NCBI GenBank assembly: GCA_964607765.1
Contig: CAZSNT010000155.1
Coordinates: forward strand, 1-24,209
Source of the DNA: CAZSNT01 sp964607765
GTDB lineage: Bacteria; Verrucomicrobiota; Lentisphaeria; Oligosphaerales; JABHEG01
Length of the DNA stretch: 24,209 nt
Direction: 5' to 3'
A model generated the notes under the pieces. That model was not told the origin of the DNA and made no database searches. It saw nothing but the letters and a program-made list of their open reading frames with translations. Of this stretch, positions 7,931 to 15,888 are shown one piece after another. Positions within the stretch are counted from its first letter, which is position 1. Every line of letters starts with the position of its first letter. Position numbers and translations under genes: made by a program.

Positions 7931-9742
7931 TCATCCGTCTGTCTCACTGCAGACCCGAAGCGTTCTTGGCGGGCGCTTGCTGGCACTCTTGACGTGCAGC
8001 AGATACCGGCCCTTCTCCAACTGCACGCGACCGGGGAACGTGCCGATGCAAGGCACTTCCTTGAATGCTGTCGCGAGCGTCTCCGGCAAGACGCGGTAGC
8101 CACCCAGGTCCTCATCGAAGCCGACTGGCAACGGGTTCGGAAGAACTTGTCGGTAGAGCTTCAGAGCGCCGCCCGGTGTTCCTCCGGTCTTTCCGCTGCC
8201 GCCGTAGCGGTCTGCCGTGTTCGTGTCAATCTCGTACACGCCCGCCCTCTCTGTTTCCAGCAGGAAATAGGTCGCCCTGTCCGGCGTAGCGGGCCCGCCG
8301 GGAATGGGGTAGGCATCCAGGTAGGCGGCTGGCGTGTCCGGGCCGGCCCGCGCGAACGCGCCGAGGGGGAAATCGGCAAGAACACGCTGTAGCCACTGGT
8401 CGTAGGCGGTTTTCGCCGCCGCCACCGTGTCGGGCGTCGTCTTGGACGCCGGCTTGCCGCCGCGCCAGGTCACGTTGTCCCCGTTCGGCAAGTGAACGGT
8501 CGTACTGGATAACGGACTCATCATCATCATGTCCGTCGCTGCTTTACTCTTGATGCCGGTGGATTGATGATCGCACACGTATGCGCGAGGCGCCCACGGC
8601 GCTACGTTCGGCACCCCCAGAAGCGCCGCGAAACTGCGACCGTCCGTTGACGTTTCCAGGTCTTTGCCCAACGGAATGCCGCAGAGCTCGGCGAGGGTCG
8701 CCATGATGTCGATATTCGACACGAGTTCGCGTTTTGCCGTACCCGGCTCCAGTTCGAGGGCAGGCCAACGCAGGCACATCGGGTTGGCGGATGGCCCGAA
8801 GTCAGCCGTCTGCTTGTCTCTGGGCAATGACGCTGGTCCCGAGCCGGAACCGTCCGACATGTAGACCACCACGGTGTTGTCCGTGAGTCCCAGGCGGCCC
8901 AGTGTTGCCAGCATCCGCCCAACGTTCCGGTCCAGGCCGGCAATGTCCGCGGCGTGGTCGTAGGGGTAGGTCGGGGATTTGCCGGGCTTTGGCTTCTTCC
9001 TGCCCTTCAGCTCCGATTCGAACCGAGTTCGGAGCGCCGCCCATTCGGGTGACTCATACTTGGCCTTGTAGCGGTCGCGAAGGTCCTCCGGTCCCCGATG
9101 CGGACCGTGCGCCGTGACCGTTGCCAGGTACACGAAAAACGGTTCTTCCTTGTCACGTTGCTGCGAAAGGAAACGGTCCAGCTCAGAAAACCACGTGTCG
9201 GTGCGCCAGCCTTTGTAGACCTCCCATTGACCGTTGTGCCGGAACCGATAGGCCGCGCCCGTTCTCGACGAGCCGTCGTACCCTTTCTCGACCAGGACGT
9301 GGGCGAGGGTCGTGCCGTTGTGGATGGTCACCACTTCGTCGAAACCTCGGTCTTCGGGCCGTAGTGGATAGGTGTCCCCCATATGCCACTTTCCGAACAT
9401 GGCAGTCTGGTATCCCGCTTCCCGGAACACGTGTGCAATGGTGGTGACCCCTTCACGCGTCTGCCCCCACGCGCTGCCGGTGCCGAGAGCACCGTTCCGC
9501 GCGTGGTACCGGCCGGTCAGCAGCGCTGATCGCGATGACGTGCACCGGCCCGCCGTCCGGAAGTTGTCGAAACGCACCCCCTCGCGGAAGAGGCGGTCGA
9601 TGTTGGGCGTCTCGATGAACCGATTCCCGAAGCACCCGAGAGACCACTTGTCATGGTTGTCGATGTTGACGACGATGACGTTCGGCCGCTTGGCCATCGC
9701 GGGGACAGCGACGAGAACAAGCAACAGGGCAAGACGTTTCAT
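7931..9742 (-). CDS. Secreted S1-family sulfatase, variant active site
   Basis: The protein has 603 residues and begins with a signal peptide (residues 1-17, ending AMA). It has the alkaline-phosphatase-superfamily sulfatase fold: RPNVIVVNID near the start, the nucleophile motif C67-T-S-S-R71 followed by ALLTGR, FGKWH (K118, H120), AHGPH (H212, H215), and YMSD with D297. C67 would need conversion to formylglycine by a maturase encoded elsewhere. Three sites differ from the usual pattern: serine replaces the Pro/Ala of CxPxR, D28 is followed by N29 where a second Asp is usual, and D297 is followed by Gly instead of Asn or His. The C-terminal 150 residues look like an added beta-rich domain. 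Its ATG overlaps the stop of the upstream SGNH gene (ATGA). Sulfate release from the glycan handled by the neighbouring fucosidases is the inferred role. Confidence 0.85.
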   Translation of the reverse strand: MKRLALLLVLVAVPAMAKRPNVIVVNIDNHDKWSLGCFGNRFIETPNIDRLFREGVRFDNFRTAGRCTSSRSALLTGRYHARNGALGTGSAWGQTREGVTTIAHVFREAGYQTAMFGKWHMGDTYPLRPEDRGFDEVVTIHNGTTLAHVLVEKGYDGSSRTGAAYRFRHNGQWEVYKGWRTDTWFSELDRFLSQQRDKEEPFFVYLATVTAHGPHRGPEDLRDRYKAKYESPEWAALRTRFESELKGRKKPKPGKSPTYPYDHAADIAGLDRNVGRMLATLGRLGLTDNTVVVYMSDGSGSGPASLPRDKQTADFGPSANPMCLRWPALELEPGTAKRELVSNIDIMATLAELCGIPLGKDLETSTDGRSFAALLGVPNVAPWAPRAYVCDHQSTGIKSKAATDMMMMSPLSSTTVHLPNGDNVTWRGGKPASKTTPDTVAAAKTAYDQWLQRVLADFPLGAFARAGPDTPAAYLDAYPIPGGPATPDRATYFLLETERAGVYEIDTNTADRYGGSGKTGGTPGGALKLYRQVLPNPLPVGFDEDLGGYRVLPETLATAFKEVPCIGTFPGRVQLEKGRYLLHVKSASKRPPRTLRVCSETDG

Positions 9743-10587
9743 CGGATGGACTCCGAAATGATAGCATGCAACTCCGGGCCAAGCTCCCGCAGCAAATGCT
9801 CGCGTTTGTCAACGGGAATCCGGCGCAGCTCCAGGTAGTCGCCCAACGGCAGCTGCAGGCCGAGGTCGGCCACGCAGCTGGTTTCCGACGCCCACACGCT
9901 TTCCATCGCCGCGAACGTGTCCGGGGCAAAGAGGGCCCGGCACAGCTTCTCTGTGAACAGGTGTCGCGCGACGATGTTAAGCCCGTAACGGCCTGACGTC
10001 TTGCGTAAGATCGCCCAAGGATCGTCTGCGTTCAGCGCGTGCCTCTTGAGCAGGTCCGCCCCCGCCGCGTGCACATCCACCAGCACACAGCCCTGCTCTT
10101 TGGCCAACGCGCGTAGGAAGTCGTTGCATGGTGCGAAACGTGGGCGTGACTTGCGACTGCGCGGATCTGCTTTGGCTGGTTCGATCAACGTTGCTAACAC
10201 CGGCCGGATCTTGGCTGCTTTGAGCTTGCCTACGATCGCAGCAAGATTGTCTTTCAATGCGCTGAACGCATCATCGCTCGCGAGTTCCGAGTGCCCGATG
10301 TAGAGCACGAGCCACGTCGGTTGGCTCTTTTGCAGGAACGTGTCCAGTGACGCGAGCAACCGGCCTGAGGTCGACTGGTCACCGAGGTAACGCTGCAGTT
10401 TGACGTTGCGTTTTGCCGCACGCAGCCCGGCACGGACCATGGTTTCCGTACCATCGGGACCGAGCAAGCTCTTGAAGTTGCTGCCCCCGCACAGGCCGAT
10501 CACCTCGCCGTCCTGGACAAATTCGCCGCCCATCGCCTGACCGATCGCGAGCAGCGCAAGGATGAGTAGGGCACGCTGGATCATCAT
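9739..10587 (-). CDS. Secreted degenerate SGNH-hydrolase-like protein
   Basis: This 282-residue protein has a signal peptide (residues 1-20). It follows the SGNH/GDSL layout, but the catalytic blocks are altered. Block I reads GGSNF (S36) instead of GDSxT. The block III position reads IGHSEL instead of GxND. The terminal DxxH block reads YGLN before the usual ARHLF helix. The nucleophilic serine may remain, but the Asp-His pair is not evident, so it may be non-catalytic or a divergent esterase. The start has an excellent GGAGGG site upstream; ATG codons at 10587 and 10584 are both possible. The frame overlaps the stop of the gene before it and the start of the sulfatase after it, so translation is probably coupled. 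It is called SGNH from overall order rather than a strong motif. Confidence 0.6.
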   Translation of the reverse strand: MMIQRALLILALLAIGQAMGGEFVQDGEVIGLCGGSNFKSLLGPDGTETMVRAGLRAAKRNVKLQRYLGDQSTSGRLLASLDTFLQKSQPTWLVLYIGHSELASDDAFSALKDNLAAIVGKLKAAKIRPVLATLIEPAKADPRSRKSRPRFAPCNDFLRALAKEQGCVLVDVHAAGADLLKRHALNADDPWAILRKTSGRYGLNIVARHLFTEKLCRALFAPDTFAAMESVWASETSCVADLGLQLPLGDYLELRRIPVDKREHLLRELGPELHAIISESIR

Positions 10588-11459
10588 TTGCCCTCCTGTT
10601 CAGCACGCACGCGTCTGACCACGTGCCCCAGCAAGCGCGAGAGCAGGGCCTTCCGCTGCGCGTCCGGAAGCAACGCCATCTTCACTGCGCTGGCCACCGG
10701 CACACGAATCGGCACGGCGCAGCCCGGCGCCAGTTCCTCGCGCCAGTAGCGTTCCGCCGTTGCGATCTCCGCATCGCCCAGGCCGAACGCCCGCAGAACG
10801 CCGCGCGCCATCACCATGTTGCCGACTGGGTTCATGTGCAGTCCGTCGCAGGTAACGAGCCGGCCCGGCGGCTCAACCGCGTGGTCTGCAGTGTCGACAA
10901 ACCGGCGCATGTCTGCGTGCAGGTCGGCCAGGAGCAGTCCCTTCTCTTTGGCCAACTCGCGCATGAACGCAACGTAGCCGGCGAGTTCCTTGTTGTTCTC
11001 GGTGTCCGCCGCTTCGCCGTGCAGCGTGGGGGTCAGCAGCATCATCCGAGCTCCGGCGGCCGTGACTTCCTCAACCGTGGCGCGGACGTTCGTCTTGTAG
11101 GTCGGCAGGTCCACTCCCTTGCCGCGCGACATGTGCCCCACGTCGTTGACGCCAATGCTGTATGTCACCCAGCAGCGTTTCCCCTCGGGCATCGCCTTCG
11201 TGATCGCTGGGCCCCAGTATGGGCTGGACTTCGCGCCGCTGCGTCCGATGCCGATCGCCTCGATCTCGATCCCGTTTGCCTTCAAGCCGGCCTCGACCAG
11301 GTTCACATACCCGTGTGGGAATTTCCTCCCGAACGCGGTGATCGAGTCACCGGCGAACACGATCGCATCCCCGGAGCTGACGAGGCATTCCCCAGCCGGG
11401 ACGGACCACGCCAACCACCCGCTCAACGCCAGCAGCAACAGGCGCATGTCGGCACTCAT
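10584..11459 (-). CDS. Secreted SGNH/GDSL hydrolase (carbohydrate esterase type)
   Basis: The 291-residue protein has the canonical SGNH motifs: FAGDSITAFG with nucleophile S39, SIGVND with G103 and N105, and CDGLHMNPVG with D205 and H208. A signal peptide covers about the first 24 residues. The ATG at 11459 has GAGGA at a good distance; the open frame extends to 11618, but the added part is shadow sequence of the upstream esterase gene. An alternative ATG at 11447 would begin directly at the hydrophobic segment. Known relatives remove acetyl or other acyl groups from polysaccharides. It sits 58 bases after the sialate-esterase-like gene and overlaps the degenerate SGNH gene. Confidence 0.85.
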   Translation of the reverse strand: MSADMRLLLLALSGWLAWSVPAGECLVSSGDAIVFAGDSITAFGRKFPHGYVNLVEAGLKANGIEIEAIGIGRSGAKSSPYWGPAITKAMPEGKRCWVTYSIGVNDVGHMSRGKGVDLPTYKTNVRATVEEVTAAGARMMLLTPTLHGEAADTENNKELAGYVAFMRELAKEKGLLLADLHADMRRFVDTADHAVEPPGRLVTCDGLHMNPVGNMVMARGVLRAFGLGDAEIATAERYWREELAPGCAVPIRVPVASAVKMALLPDAQRKALLSRLLGHVVRRVRAEQEGK

Positions 11460-11517
11460 CCGTTGTCCTCGAGTCGTCGACAGCATACTGGGTCTTCTTT
11501 CGGTGGACCGTCGTAAT

Positions 11518-12978
11518 CTACAGTCCCCAGTCGTCGGTGCGGAAAGGGTAGGCAGGCAGGTCCGCGCCGTTGACCAGGTTGGGTTCGGGGAACCCGGAGA
11601 AGGCGTAGCGGCAGGCAATCGGCTCGGTCACGCCTTCGGCTGTCAGAACCACAGTGTTGCCCTTGATGGTCGCAACGGCCGGCACCCATTCGCCCTGCTT
11701 CGCGGCCAACTGGAAGGCCTTCGGGGCCGAGCCATCGGTGGTCCTCAACCCCGCGGCATGCTCGAAGGTAACGACACCGGTGGTCCCCTCGACCTGGAAC
11801 GCGGCGAACACGGGGCCCTGGGCCACGATGGTCTCGCCGTGCACATCCCGTCGCGCCAGCAGGGCCAGCCGCTCGCAGATCGGTGCCTTGTCGCTGGGGT
11901 GGATGTTCTTCCGGTCGCCCAAGTCGATGGTGTTCGCGACGCTGGTGTGCGGCAAGGCGAGCACCTGCATCTGGCCCTCGCGGAAAGTGGCCCACTGGTC
12001 GCGGCCGATGCCCGGCAGCATCACGGCCATGAAATGGAAATCGTCCCGACCCCACTGCTTGCGCAGGCGCTTGACCCACAGCGGCAGGCTGATGCCGTAC
12101 TGCTTGCCCTTGTTGGAATTGGCTTCGCCCTGGTACCAGACGAGCCCGCGGCAGGCGAGCGGCACGACGGGGTGGAGCATGGCGTTGTAGAGGATATTCG
12201 GGCGGGTGCGCATGAAGATGTTGTCCTTGCCCGGCCAGCACCGAGGACCTTTGGGGCTGGCTTTGGCCTGCTCGATCAGCTCGGCAACGCGGGCCTTGTC
12301 TTTCTTCTCGAAATCGGCCATGATCTGCTTGAAGTGCGGTAGCTGTTCGGCCATGTCCAACGGCATCCAGCCCTCGATGCTGGAACTGCCCCAGCAGGTC
12401 AGAACGATGGCCACCGGCACGTCGAGCGCCTTCTGCAGATGGTAGCTGAAGCCGAAAGCGACAGCGCTGCCGGCCGGATCGGTGGACCACTTGCCGACGC
12501 AGTTGTCTTCGGGGGTGAACGCCCCCATGGTCGTCACTGTGAAACTGCGGATCGGCTTAGTCTTGGCGTCGGGCAACAGCTTCTTGAGCTCCGGGACCCG
12601 TTGATAGCCGAAGGCCATGTTGGACTGGCCCGAACAGATCCACACCTCACCCACGAGAACGTCTTCGAGGACAACGGTGTTGTCGCCCGCGATCCTCAGC
12701 TCACGGCCCTCGGCGCTGGCCTCCAGCGGGGTCAATTTCACCATCCACCTGCCGTCCGCACCGGTGGTGGCCGTCTGCTGCTGGCCGCCGAACGACACCG
12801 TGACCTTGTCGCCGGGATCTGCCTTGCCCCAGACGGGCACGGGCATGTCCCGCTGCAGTACCATATGGTCCCCGAACATGCTGGCCGGCTTGATTTCTGC
12901 ACGCACGGCTGCTGCCACTGCCAGCAGCACCAGTTCCGCCGCCACCACCGCGCGGCGCGGCATACCAGAAGCTCTCAT
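11518..12978 (-). CDS. Secreted sialate O-acetylesterase-like protein (SASA domain)
   Basis: This protein has 486 residues. The signal peptide is about residues 1-27 (ends VRA). An N-terminal beta-sandwich (residues 30-105; FGDHMVLQRDMPVPVWG is typical of the family) is followed by the SASA esterase domain. That domain has GQSNM with nucleophile S119, LVWYQGEAN in mid-domain, and DRKNIHPSDK containing the likely catalytic H360. Family members remove acetyl groups from sialic acids or from plant and algal polysaccharides; xylan or fucan acetyl groups fit this locus as well as sialate does. The ATG at 12978 overlaps the stop of the propeller gene (ATGA) and has GAGGAGA upstream. Second gene of the operon. 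Confidence 0.88.
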   Translation of the reverse strand: MRASGMPRRAVVAAELVLLAVAAAVRAEIKPASMFGDHMVLQRDMPVPVWGKADPGDKVTVSFGGQQQTATTGADGRWMVKLTPLEASAEGRELRIAGDNTVVLEDVLVGEVWICSGQSNMAFGYQRVPELKKLLPDAKTKPIRSFTVTTMGAFTPEDNCVGKWSTDPAGSAVAFGFSYHLQKALDVPVAIVLTCWGSSSIEGWMPLDMAEQLPHFKQIMADFEKKDKARVAELIEQAKASPKGPRCWPGKDNIFMRTRPNILYNAMLHPVVPLACRGLVWYQGEANSNKGKQYGISLPLWVKRLRKQWGRDDFHFMAVMLPGIGRDQWATFREGQMQVLALPHTSVANTIDLGDRKNIHPSDKAPICERLALLARRDVHGETIVAQGPVFAAFQVEGTTGVVTFEHAAGLRTTDGSAPKAFQLAAKQGEWVPAVATIKGNTVVLTAEGVTEPIACRYAFSGFPEPNLVNGADLPAYPFRTDDWGL

Positions 12979-13862
12979 TGGGCGTTCTCCTCTCGAGTGT
13001 GTACAGTCAGGTACGAGCCGGCCGAGTCCTTGCTCTTCATGCCATCCTCAGGATACTGCCAGACGACCTTCTTCTCGCGAGTGATCTCCATCACCGCGGC
13101 ACCCTTGCCTGTCTTCTTATTGAAGGGCACGTAGAAGCTGATGACGATATTGCCGTTGTTAAGCGGTGACAGCCCGCAGATCTTGCCGAGGTAGCCGTCG
13201 CTCAGGTCTTCTTTCGTCACTTCCCAGAGCACCTTCGAGTCCCGGTCGATCTCGACGACCTTGGTCAGCATGCTGGTGATAATGGTGTCCCGGTCCGTGA
13301 GATGCGCAACGTAATACGTGCCTTTCAGCTTCGACTTCCAGGCAACGGAGCCGTCAGGCTTATACTCGACTAGCCCGCCGCCTTTGTGGCAGACCATGGT
13401 GTTGCCGTTGGGCAGTCGTTTGACGTCGCGCAGGTTGTTGTGGCTGCCGGGCTTCGCCGGGGTCTGGAGTTTCGCGATCACCTTGCCGGAGGGATCGACT
13501 TCGAGAATCTCGCCGGTTGAGTTGTTCCCGATGACCGTGTTGCCGTCGGGCAGCCGCTGGCAGCTCATGGCTGCGCCGCCTTTCATGTCCTTGAGCAGGT
13601 ACTCGAAGACCACCTTGCCGTCCGGCGTCACCTCGAACACACCGACCTTTGAGCTGGCGCAGAGCACGTTGCCATTCGGCAGGATGTGAGCATCGTCCAG
13701 GCCGCGGATGCGGCGGCTCCACTGGACGTTGCCCCGGTGGTCGTAGACCGTGACCCCCTGCCGACCGGACGTGACAAGTCTCGTGCCGGGCTCGAGGGCT
13801 AACCCGGGCAGGGAAGCGAGAAGGATGGGCACACACGACAAGAGGGATAGAGGCTTCTGCAT
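12975..13862 (-). CDS. Secreted beta-propeller (PQQ/NHL-like repeat) protein
   Basis: The 295-residue protein starts with a signal peptide (about residues 1-22). It is built of repeated blades with the pattern of a phrase such as LPNGNVL, LPDGNTVI or LPNGNTMV, followed by a strand such as GVFEVTPDGKVVFEY, GEILEVDPSGKVI or GLVEYKPDGSVAW. At least five blades can be counted, as expected for a small propeller. Similar proteins are common in PVC polysaccharide loci and are annotated as PQQ-binding-like or aryl-sulfotransferase-like propellers. No catalytic residues can be named, so a binding or scaffolding role is a guess. This is the first gene of the minus-strand operon. Upstream is a weak ribosome site (GGGAA). 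Confidence 0.75.
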   Translation of the reverse strand: MQKPLSLLSCVPILLASLPGLALEPGTRLVTSGRQGVTVYDHRGNVQWSRRIRGLDDAHILPNGNVLCASSKVGVFEVTPDGKVVFEYLLKDMKGGAAMSCQRLPDGNTVIGNNSTGEILEVDPSGKVIAKLQTPAKPGSHNNLRDVKRLPNGNTMVCHKGGGLVEYKPDGSVAWKSKLKGTYYVAHLTDRDTIITSMLTKVVEIDRDSKVLWEVTKEDLSDGYLGKICGLSPLNNGNIVISFYVPFNKKTGKGAAVMEITREKKVVWQYPEDGMKSKDSAGSYLTVHTREENAQ

Positions 13863-14058
13863 GGCTTGTTCCCGACGCTGTTGGTGTTGGTGACTTGCAT
13901 TGGGTGATTAAGCTAGTATAATCATGCTGTCGAGGGGATGCAAATGCAGCGGACGGAAATGCAGGGGCGGAGGCGGGCGCGGATTGCCACCTACGTGACA
14001 GCGATCAGCGTAATGAACCGAACCGGCCTCTGGGATTGGTCGAGTATGGAGAGGCGAT
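13863..14058. promoter_or_regulatory. Divergent control region between the two polysaccharide operons
   Basis: These 196 bases hold a locally AT-rich patch (13900-13925) and two direct copies of AAATGCAG, at 13942-13949 and 13957-13964, set 15 bases apart. An inverted pair, TTGCAT at 13895-13900 and ATGCAA at 13938-13943, flanks the best promoter. Any of these may be the operator for the LacI protein encoded at the end of the plus-strand operon. None matches a standard LacI operator well. Confidence 0.45.
13895..13922 (+). promoter_or_regulatory. Candidate sigma-70 promoter for the fucosidase operon
   Basis: TTGCAT at 13895-13900 is followed, after 16 bases, by a perfect TATAAT at 13917-13922. 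The predicted transcript would have a leader of roughly 130 bases before the GTG start at 14059. The -10 is a full consensus match in GC-rich surroundings, which makes chance less likely. Confidence 0.5.
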
Positions 14059-15888
14059 GTGACTGGAAAGAGTCCGGACCGGGGTCCAGCAAGCGCCGCG
14101 CCGATTGGCGCGGTTGAGGCCGACTACGACTGGTGGCGGCGCGCACGGTTCGGCATCTTCATACACTGGGGCACATCGTCGCTGCTGGAACTGGGCGGGG
14201 GCAGCTGGTACCGGGGCGGCAGCGACCGCAGCAAGGGCCGGAACCTGACCGCACCGGAGTCGCCCGCGGCCATCACTGACGGCAGTTACCAGCAATACCG
14301 GGGGCAGAAGCCGGTCCCGATGGAGATCTACGACAATCTGCATCATCTGTTCTGCCCCGAGGGATTTGATGCGGACGAGTGGGCCGAGACGTTCAAGTCG
14401 GCCGGCGCGGGGTATGTGGTGCTGACGACGAAGCACCACGACGGGTTCTGTCTGTTCGAGACCGAGCACACGGACTACAGCGTGATGCACACCCCGTTTG
14501 CTCGCGACATCTGCGCCGAGCTGGCCGAAGCCTGCCACAAACGCGGCATCGAGGTCCTCTGGTACTATTCGAAAGCGGACTGGTACGACCCGCGGCACGA
14601 CCTTGGCAACCCCTGCCCGTACCAGGACTACCTGAACGCGCAGGTCCGCGAGCTGTGCAGCAACTACGGCCGCATCCGGGGCATGTGGTGGGACGGCGGC
14701 GCGATCGAGATAGACACGGCCCCGCTCTTCGAGATGATCCATGAACTCCAGCCCGGCTGTATCACGAATGGCCGCATCGGCAACCCGCCGGGGGTGAAGT
14801 TCAGCACGCCTGAGCAGCGCCTGGGGAGCTTCAACCTGGGGCACCCCTGGGAGAGCTGTGTGACCATGCAGGGCGAGGGCTGGTTCTGGAACGGCGGTCA
14901 GCACATCCGTACGCTGAACAGCTGCCTGCGCCTGTTGATCAGCTGTGCAGTCGGCGACGGCAACCTGTTGCTCGACTTCGGCCCGCGCGCGGACGGGTGC
15001 ATCCATGAGCCGATCCGCCAGAACTACCTGGGGATGGGGCTCTGGCTGGATGCGTTCGGCGATAGCATTTACGGCACACGTGGCGGCCCGTACATGCCGG
15101 GGAACTGGGGTGGCTCAACCCGGGAAAACAGCACGGTCTACCTGCACGTGACCCACCGTTGGCCCGGTGGCGTTCTCCACCTGCCCACGCTGCCGAAGCG
15201 CGTGCGCGCCGCGCAGACACTCGGCGGCGTGGCCGTCGCGTGGGAACAGACCTCGGCCGGGCTGCGGCTGGAACTCGCTGAAGAGCATCATGACGCGGTC
15301 GACACCGTCATCGTTCTGACGCTTGACGGGACGGCCATGGACATCGAGCCGATCCCTGCCGCCCCGGGGCCATCGTTGACCGTCGACGCTGCAATGACTG
15401 CCTCGAGCGTCGACGAGCCGCGACACCACCCGTCAGCCGTGGTCGAGCACAGCCGGGAAGCCGGAGGACTGGCGGCACAGTTCGGCGAAGACGCGCCGGA
15501 CATCGCCAGACCCAAGCGGTCCCCAGACGGGAAACCGGTCGGGCCATGGGGCAAGACGCACCGGGGTCACATCTGGCGCTACTGGCGCGCGGCCGAAGAC
15601 GATCCGCAACCGTGGCTGGAGGCCGATCTAGGTCAGCCGCGTAGGATCCATCACGTCTATCTGCGCGAGAAGTTCAACCGTGTCGCCGCGTTCGAACTCC
15701 AGTACCACACCGGCTCGGCCTGGCAGACGTGCCATCGCGGCACCGAGATCGACACATTCCAGTTGCAGCTGCCCGCGCCGATAACGGCCCGGCGTGTGCG
15801 GTTGGTGGTCACAGGTCGGACAGCGGACGGGCCGCCCGGGATTCACGAGTTCGATCTCTATGGAGGCGTCCATGGCAACGCCCAATGA
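14059..15888 (+). CDS. GH29 alpha-L-fucosidase with C-terminal discoidin-like domain
   Basis: The 609-residue enzyme hydrolyses terminal alpha-L-fucose by the retaining GH29 mechanism. Landmarks in order: ARFGIFIHWGTSS (residues about 29-41), VLTTKHHDGFCLF, YYSKADWYDP, and GMWWDGG with the likely nucleophile D212. The catalytic barrel runs to about residue 340, then a beta domain, then from about residue 490 an F5/8 (CBM32-like) domain that may bind sugar. The start is GTG, with GGAGAGG close upstream; no in-frame ATG lies before the catalytic domain. No signal peptide is seen, so it is probably cytoplasmic, unlike the secreted proteins of the divergent operon. The frame overlaps the second fucosidase by 17 bases. 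The acid/base residue could not be assigned by eye. Confidence 0.88.
   Translation: MTGKSPDRGPASAAPIGAVEADYDWWRRARFGIFIHWGTSSLLELGGGSWYRGGSDRSKGRNLTAPESPAAITDGSYQQYRGQKPVPMEIYDNLHHLFCPEGFDADEWAETFKSAGAGYVVLTTKHHDGFCLFETEHTDYSVMHTPFARDICAELAEACHKRGIEVLWYYSKADWYDPRHDLGNPCPYQDYLNAQVRELCSNYGRIRGMWWDGGAIEIDTAPLFEMIHELQPGCITNGRIGNPPGVKFSTPEQRLGSFNLGHPWESCVTMQGEGWFWNGGQHIRTLNSCLRLLISCAVGDGNLLLDFGPRADGCIHEPIRQNYLGMGLWLDAFGDSIYGTRGGPYMPGNWGGSTRENSTVYLHVTHRWPGGVLHLPTLPKRVRAAQTLGGVAVAWEQTSAGLRLELAEEHHDAVDTVIVLTLDGTAMDIEPIPAAPGPSLTVDAAMTASSVDEPRHHPSAVVEHSREAGGLAAQFGEDAPDIARPKRSPDGKPVGPWGKTHRGHIWRYWRAAEDDPQPWLEADLGQPRRIHHVYLREKFNRVAAFELQYHTGSAWQTCHRGTEIDTFQLQLPAPITARRVRLVVTGRTADGPPGIHEFDLYGGVHGNAQ

Noticed and set aside
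7915..8115. A 67-residue N-terminal extension of the HzsA-related protein
   Set aside because: The extension overlaps the sulfatase coding sequence, is arginine-rich shadow sequence, and would bury the clear signal peptide that starts at 7914.
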